From: Siphonodentalium dalli
Taxonomy: Eukaryota > Mollusca > Scaphopoda > Gadilida > Siphonodentaliidae
NCBI GenBank assembly: GCA_032622095.1
Contig: CP136067.1
Coordinates: 44,187,549-44,251,548 of the forward strand
Direction: 5' to 3'
DNA length: 64,000 nucleotides
Numbering within the stretch: position 1 is the stretch's first letter; each line of letters opens with the position of its first letter. Shown here piece by piece: positions 60,721-64,000 of the stretch. The notes under the pieces were generated by a model. The model was not told the origin of the DNA. It saw only the letters and a list, made by a program, of their open reading frames with translations, and did not search any database. The position numbers and the translations under genes were made by a program.

Positions 60721-61157
60721 TCGCTTGTACTTGGAAAGCGGGGGTAAACCGTTTCAGACATATTTTGGCTATTTCTGTTCGGACCACATTTGGCACCCAC
60801 CACCCCCATTTATATTTACTATTTTAAGAGTTTACCATTCATTTTCAAACAACAACCCATTTTAATTTAATTTTTAATCAATATTCAGCAACAAACCCTC
60901 TGTTTATTAGCTTTCTGTGTTAAGTTTAATAACACATGTTGATAAATACAAGTTATACTTATATACGAACTATACATAGACTACGAGTTACCGGACTGAT
61001 AGAACAATTATTACCTGTTTTCAAGTTTTAACGTTCTACATAAACGCTCTTTGTTTTTACCAATCAGGACAAAAATTCTAAAAACGATCGAAAGCTTGTT
61101 ATTGTTACATTCTGGCGATCTTTTTTTCTATCTAGAGCATGTGTTTATATATATCAC

Positions 61158-61555
61158 TTAAATCCCCATTTAATTTTCGAGTAACCGATTATTTTTTATA
61201 GTACCTTGATATGCGGTTTTAATAACAATTTATGATATAAAATATGATTAAAATACTATAATTCATCAATATTTGGAACGTCTGTCTCAAAATTAAGGTT
61301 CCCATAGAGTATTAGAAAATAGCTGAAATCATTTCCCCCGTCCAAAATACAACTGACTTCAAACTAAGATATAGAGTTATTCCCCTTCCATTGACAATAA
61401 TTGACTTTCCTATACAGTCCAGATGAAACTTACAGAAAACACGTCGGTAGCTCAGCAGAGACAACATGTTCAGTTTATCACCCCGGATAAGTTGATAATA
61501 CAATGTTTCAAAACTTCCTCTTTCAAATGGTATATGATGTGGCATATATTTTATA
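61158..61555 (-). mobile_element. TTAA MITE family D, reverse copy (D5), truncated
   Basis: Starts TTAA (61158-61161) then 'atccccatttaattttcga', a degenerate D terminus. The interior matches D on the minus strand ('ggaaggggaataactctata', 'ccatttgaaagaggaag'). It is broken where family C begins at 61556. Confidence 0.7.
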
Positions 61556-61700
61556 CTAACAGGGTTACCCGGCGTTGCCCATGTTAAAGTGAGGTGAAAC
61601 GCTCTGCTGTGGACATTTAGTGGGAATATATAGATAATACTATTTCTCAAAGTGTTACACGTATTCTCATAAATTATATATCCTAATGGTATCACATAAG
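61556..61700 (+). repeat. Family C repeat fragment
   Basis: Starts 'ctaacagggttacccggcgt', then 'tgcccatgttaaagtgaggt', 'gaaacgctctgc'. The CCCGGC-GTT-GCCC start echoes the CCCGAC...GTCCGGG hairpins that begin families A and B. A reverse fragment lies at 57003-57065. Confidence 0.5.
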
Positions 61701-61785
61701 TAATTCTCATACATGGCTTATAAGTAGTGGCTCACCTTTTCGGAGAGATCGTTATTTTAGTTTATTGTGATTAATTCGTTCCACT

Positions 61786-61880
61786 TAGAGTTTAATATTT
61801 CCCGGTTTATTTTGGAAAACGGAACCGGGAAATTTTTCATCCCTGAATCCGGGAACCGGGAAAATTCCCGGTTTATTTGT
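61786..61880. repeat. hAT left terminal inverted repeat and subterminal CCCGG cluster
   Basis: 'tagagtttaat' followed by repeated 'cccgg/ccggg' words (for example 61798, 61823, 61852, 61874). If TAGAG is the true end, the 8 bp before it, GTTCCACT (61778-61785), should be the target duplication. Confidence 0.65.
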
Positions 61881-62168
61881 TGACATCATATTATGATAAT
61901 AACTTACTGCCGAATGTCAAAATATATACACAACATGGTTTTAATGTAACATCTCTTTAATTACTTTTAAAACTTACAGTTGAACAACAATGTAACACGC
62001 GAATCTTGCCGCATTCTTGCGCCATTTAAACAAAAATAAACACATGATTGATTTTCATAGTCAAATCGTACTGTAGTTTAGCGTACCGTACCGTTAATGT
62101 CATCAATTTAGCAGCATCAACGAAGACTCGATCACCCTTAAGTGAAAGTTCGTTAAGCAACCGTCTGT

Positions 62169-63283
62169 TTAACTTTTACGTATGGTAGCAGTTTTGCGAT
62201 AGAACTTCCGTAGAAACAGAAGGTTGCTTAAAGAACTGTCACTTAATCGTGACCGAATCTTCGTTGAAAATTTGCCAGCAGTCGAGAAGCTACGCTCGGA
62301 CTCCACAGATGTCGGTTTGCCTGTTTTCAGGGCTTCATATAGGAAATTTAAGTTTTCCGTCCGCACGTTGTTCGCTTCGTACAATTTAAACTCTGCAGCG
62401 ATGTTGGGTGTGGTTCGCTGCACGTTTCCACCTGTGCGAGATTTGTGCGATGTTGAAGCGTCAATGAAACCTTGCAGCTCCGCTTCCAGTGTGGGGACCG
62501 TTACTGGAGTGGGTACATCGGTACTCGATTCGAGATCCTGCGTGTTTTCATCAGATAAGGCGTCCAGGGTACGCAGACGCATCAGTTCCGTTTTAGCTAA
62601 TTTCACCCGTGCTGCTTTGGTTGACAGTTCGAAGAATGAACTATCAACCAAAGCAGGAGCAGGTGACGCTACAGTGACAGGCTTGACAGCCCTACTAAAT
62701 GCTTCGTTATCGTGCAGATACAGAAGCAATGTTACTAATGTTTTATCTCGGCGTTTGCCGATTCGCTCTTGTAGCTTTTCGAACATTTGGGAACTGAAGT
62801 CACAGTTCACTTTATTCAACTGTGTAAACAGGAATTTTAGAATCCCCTCGGCAGAAATAAACGTTGTCTCTCGCCTACAGAGTGCCTCGTTCGCAATCGT
62901 AATTGGCCTTAACGTCGCCGCGATATCTCTCACAAGTCACAACGACAAGCTCTTCTTCTGTGATGCACGATTTTGATTTGAGGTCAACGAACGCCTTCAG
63001 CATACACGGACGCAATTTTAAATATCGCGTGAACATGGTTTCAAATTCGCAGGAATTGATCCACAGTTCTTTGTCTAGGTATTTTAGAAGAACCTGGTTC
63101 GGTCTTCACATCTGCAGGGCGTTTCATCTCGATCCTGTGAACAAGTTTTATATGCTTGCTCAAGCCCCCCGTTGAGCCACCGGATAGCGTCAATATTTTT
63201 GAGCACTGTTTGCATTCGGCTTTGTTATTAGCCTGACGAATGAAATATTCCCAAACCGGCGAGGCATTTTGCCTGCAAGCCAT
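62169..63283 (-). pseudogene. hAT (BED-finger) transposase, deleted and frameshifted
   Basis: The product would cut and paste the element in the nucleus. Starting at ATG 63283, an 80-codon frame encodes a BED finger: aromatic VWEYF, CKQC, and LSKHIKLVH giving C-x2-C...H-x4-H. It stops at 63041. A second frame (about 63090-62940) contains FTRYLKLRPCMLKAFVDLKS. A third, 62933-62169, covers 254 codons and ends with the hAT dimerisation signature ESERSFSTAGKF...SNLLFLRKFY. About 350 residues are expected for full-length hAT proteins (about 600-700 aa) between finger and C-terminus. The acidic catalytic region before the 'W/NS' block is gone, and at least two frameshifts remain. It cannot encode an active transposase as read. 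Confidence 0.85.
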
Positions 63284-63913
63284 ATCCAGTCAGTCACTGA
63301 TTCACTGTATAATAATTAATAATAACACGATTTACACGAACAACACGGCAATGTGAGTTACGTGACGGCATCAAATGATCTAACTATCGTAAGAAACGTT
63401 TGTCATGTATATAGCACAAATGACGTCATGACTCATGATGTCGTCATCTTAAGCGACCTTCACAAGTTCACACAGCTTTGCAAACTCGCAACGTTCAGTG
63501 CAACCGTGCAAGGTCATTTGAAATATACAACACTGTCTAGACTCTAGATCAAAGAAGTCCCCGACAAACGGAAAAGCCGCGTCAGTGATGCCATCATGGA
63601 ATTCATGTCGCAGAATCGCATTGATGTGTTTGACCTCAAATGGCGAGTGAGACAGTGTTGTCAAGTTATATGTCAACTTGTCAATTTCACTGTGTCTGTT
63701 TATATAATAATATTAGTAACACCATCAATGCCGGCCATTCCAGGGTGCCCCAAAAACGTTATAATTACGTGCAGACTGCAGTTAACACTAGATATGATGG
63801 TAACGAATCTAACGATCAAACGATATACATGATTGTGCTTAAAACGTACAAATACACACTATTAAATACATTATGTTCCGACTCAAATCGCATCACAGTG
63901 GACTTTTTACATT

Positions 63914-64000
63914 TCCCGGTTCCCGGTTTTGAAAATCCGGATTTCGGGACTTGTCAATTGGAAATCGGGAACCGGGAATTCCCGGTCCCGAATTAAACTC
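63914..64000. repeat. hAT right terminal inverted repeat (cut by window end)
   Basis: 'tttcccggttcccggtttt' then 'cgggaaccgggaattcccgg' and 'tcccgaattaaactc' at the last base. The inverse of the final nine bases equals the left end. The outermost two bases and the right target duplication lie outside the window. Confidence 0.7.

Larger units (their letters stand above)
61786..64000 (-). mobile_element. hAT-superfamily transposon, internally deleted
   Basis: The element is at least 2.2 kb and is cut by the window edge. Its ends are inverted: 'gagtttaat' at 61788-61796 and 'attaaactc' at 63992-64000. Both ends carry clustered CCCGG/CCGGG subterminal words. Inside, on the minus strand, are a BED zinc finger and a hAT C-terminal dimerisation domain, but the catalytic N-terminal half is missing. 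It is shorter than typical autonomous hAT elements, so it is a deletion derivative. Confidence 0.85.

Noticed and set aside
62224-62976. 250-codon plus-strand frame opposite the hAT C-terminal frame.
   Set aside because: Antisense shadow of the transposase; the minus strand carries the recognisable hAT signature.
1-64000. CRISPR array, prokaryotic operons, rRNA genes.
   Set aside because: Tandem repeats here lack uniform unique spacers, no cas-like or bacterial gene is present, and no rRNA motif was seen.

Overview
The window looks like intron or intergenic DNA from an animal genome, probably a marine invertebrate such as a mollusc or another lophotrochozoan. The evidence is AT-rich DNA, very low coding density, eukaryotic splice signals, dense interspersed repeats, TACATGTA-type palindromes, animal transcription-factor motifs (YY1, NRF-1) and a BED-finger hAT transposase. 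There is no operon, ribosome-binding-site or prokaryotic signal. The phylum is an inference and is weakly supported. One assembly gap of exactly 100 N lies at 5251-5350, beside long G/C homopolymers, so small indels in nearby genes may be assembly errors.

Layout. 1-5 kb: AT-rich DNA, a disrupted minus-strand gene with a Cys/His-rich C-terminus (1641-2403), and a smaller minus-strand coding-like stretch (4557-4886). 6-10.3 kb: a MITE, inverted repeats, an 857 bp dispersed duplication and a foldback element built from a 38 bp minisatellite. 11.5-16.3 kb: arrays of a 122 bp GC-rich unit carrying NRF-1-like palindromes, interrupted by the second copy of the 857 bp segment. 17.2-19.7 kb: a short relative of the minisatellite foldback and a second retroposon-like family with a similar 5' hairpin and 3' tail. 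21.3-24.8 kb: another inverted-array element, and a 238 bp palindromic MITE inserted in repeat R. 25.4 kb: a good exon candidate. 28.9-33.2 kb: further inverted repeats and a TTAA-flanked MITE family with two copies abutting in a perfect 42 bp palindrome. 34.8-47.7 kb: three consecutive inverted-repeat elements of 0.67, 5.9 and 5.7 kb. 49.9-54.0 kb: a GC-rich array plus a 1.4 kb unit, tandemly duplicated almost unchanged. 56.4-56.9 kb: a minus-strand membrane-protein gene candidate. 58.3-59.7 kb: an inverted duplication in which each arm carries a YY1-type start codon and a consensus splice donor. 61.8-64.0 kb: an internally deleted hAT transposon that ends at the window edge.

The dominant theme is inverted-repeat DNA. 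At least ten unrelated elements have long inverted arms, and in several the arms are tandem arrays of short units (foldback architecture). Host genes are represented only by a few exons or disrupted genes, and none could be given a confident symbol. Boundaries and coding calls were made by eye. Apart from the hAT element and the long open frame at 1641-2288, the coding calls are tentative.
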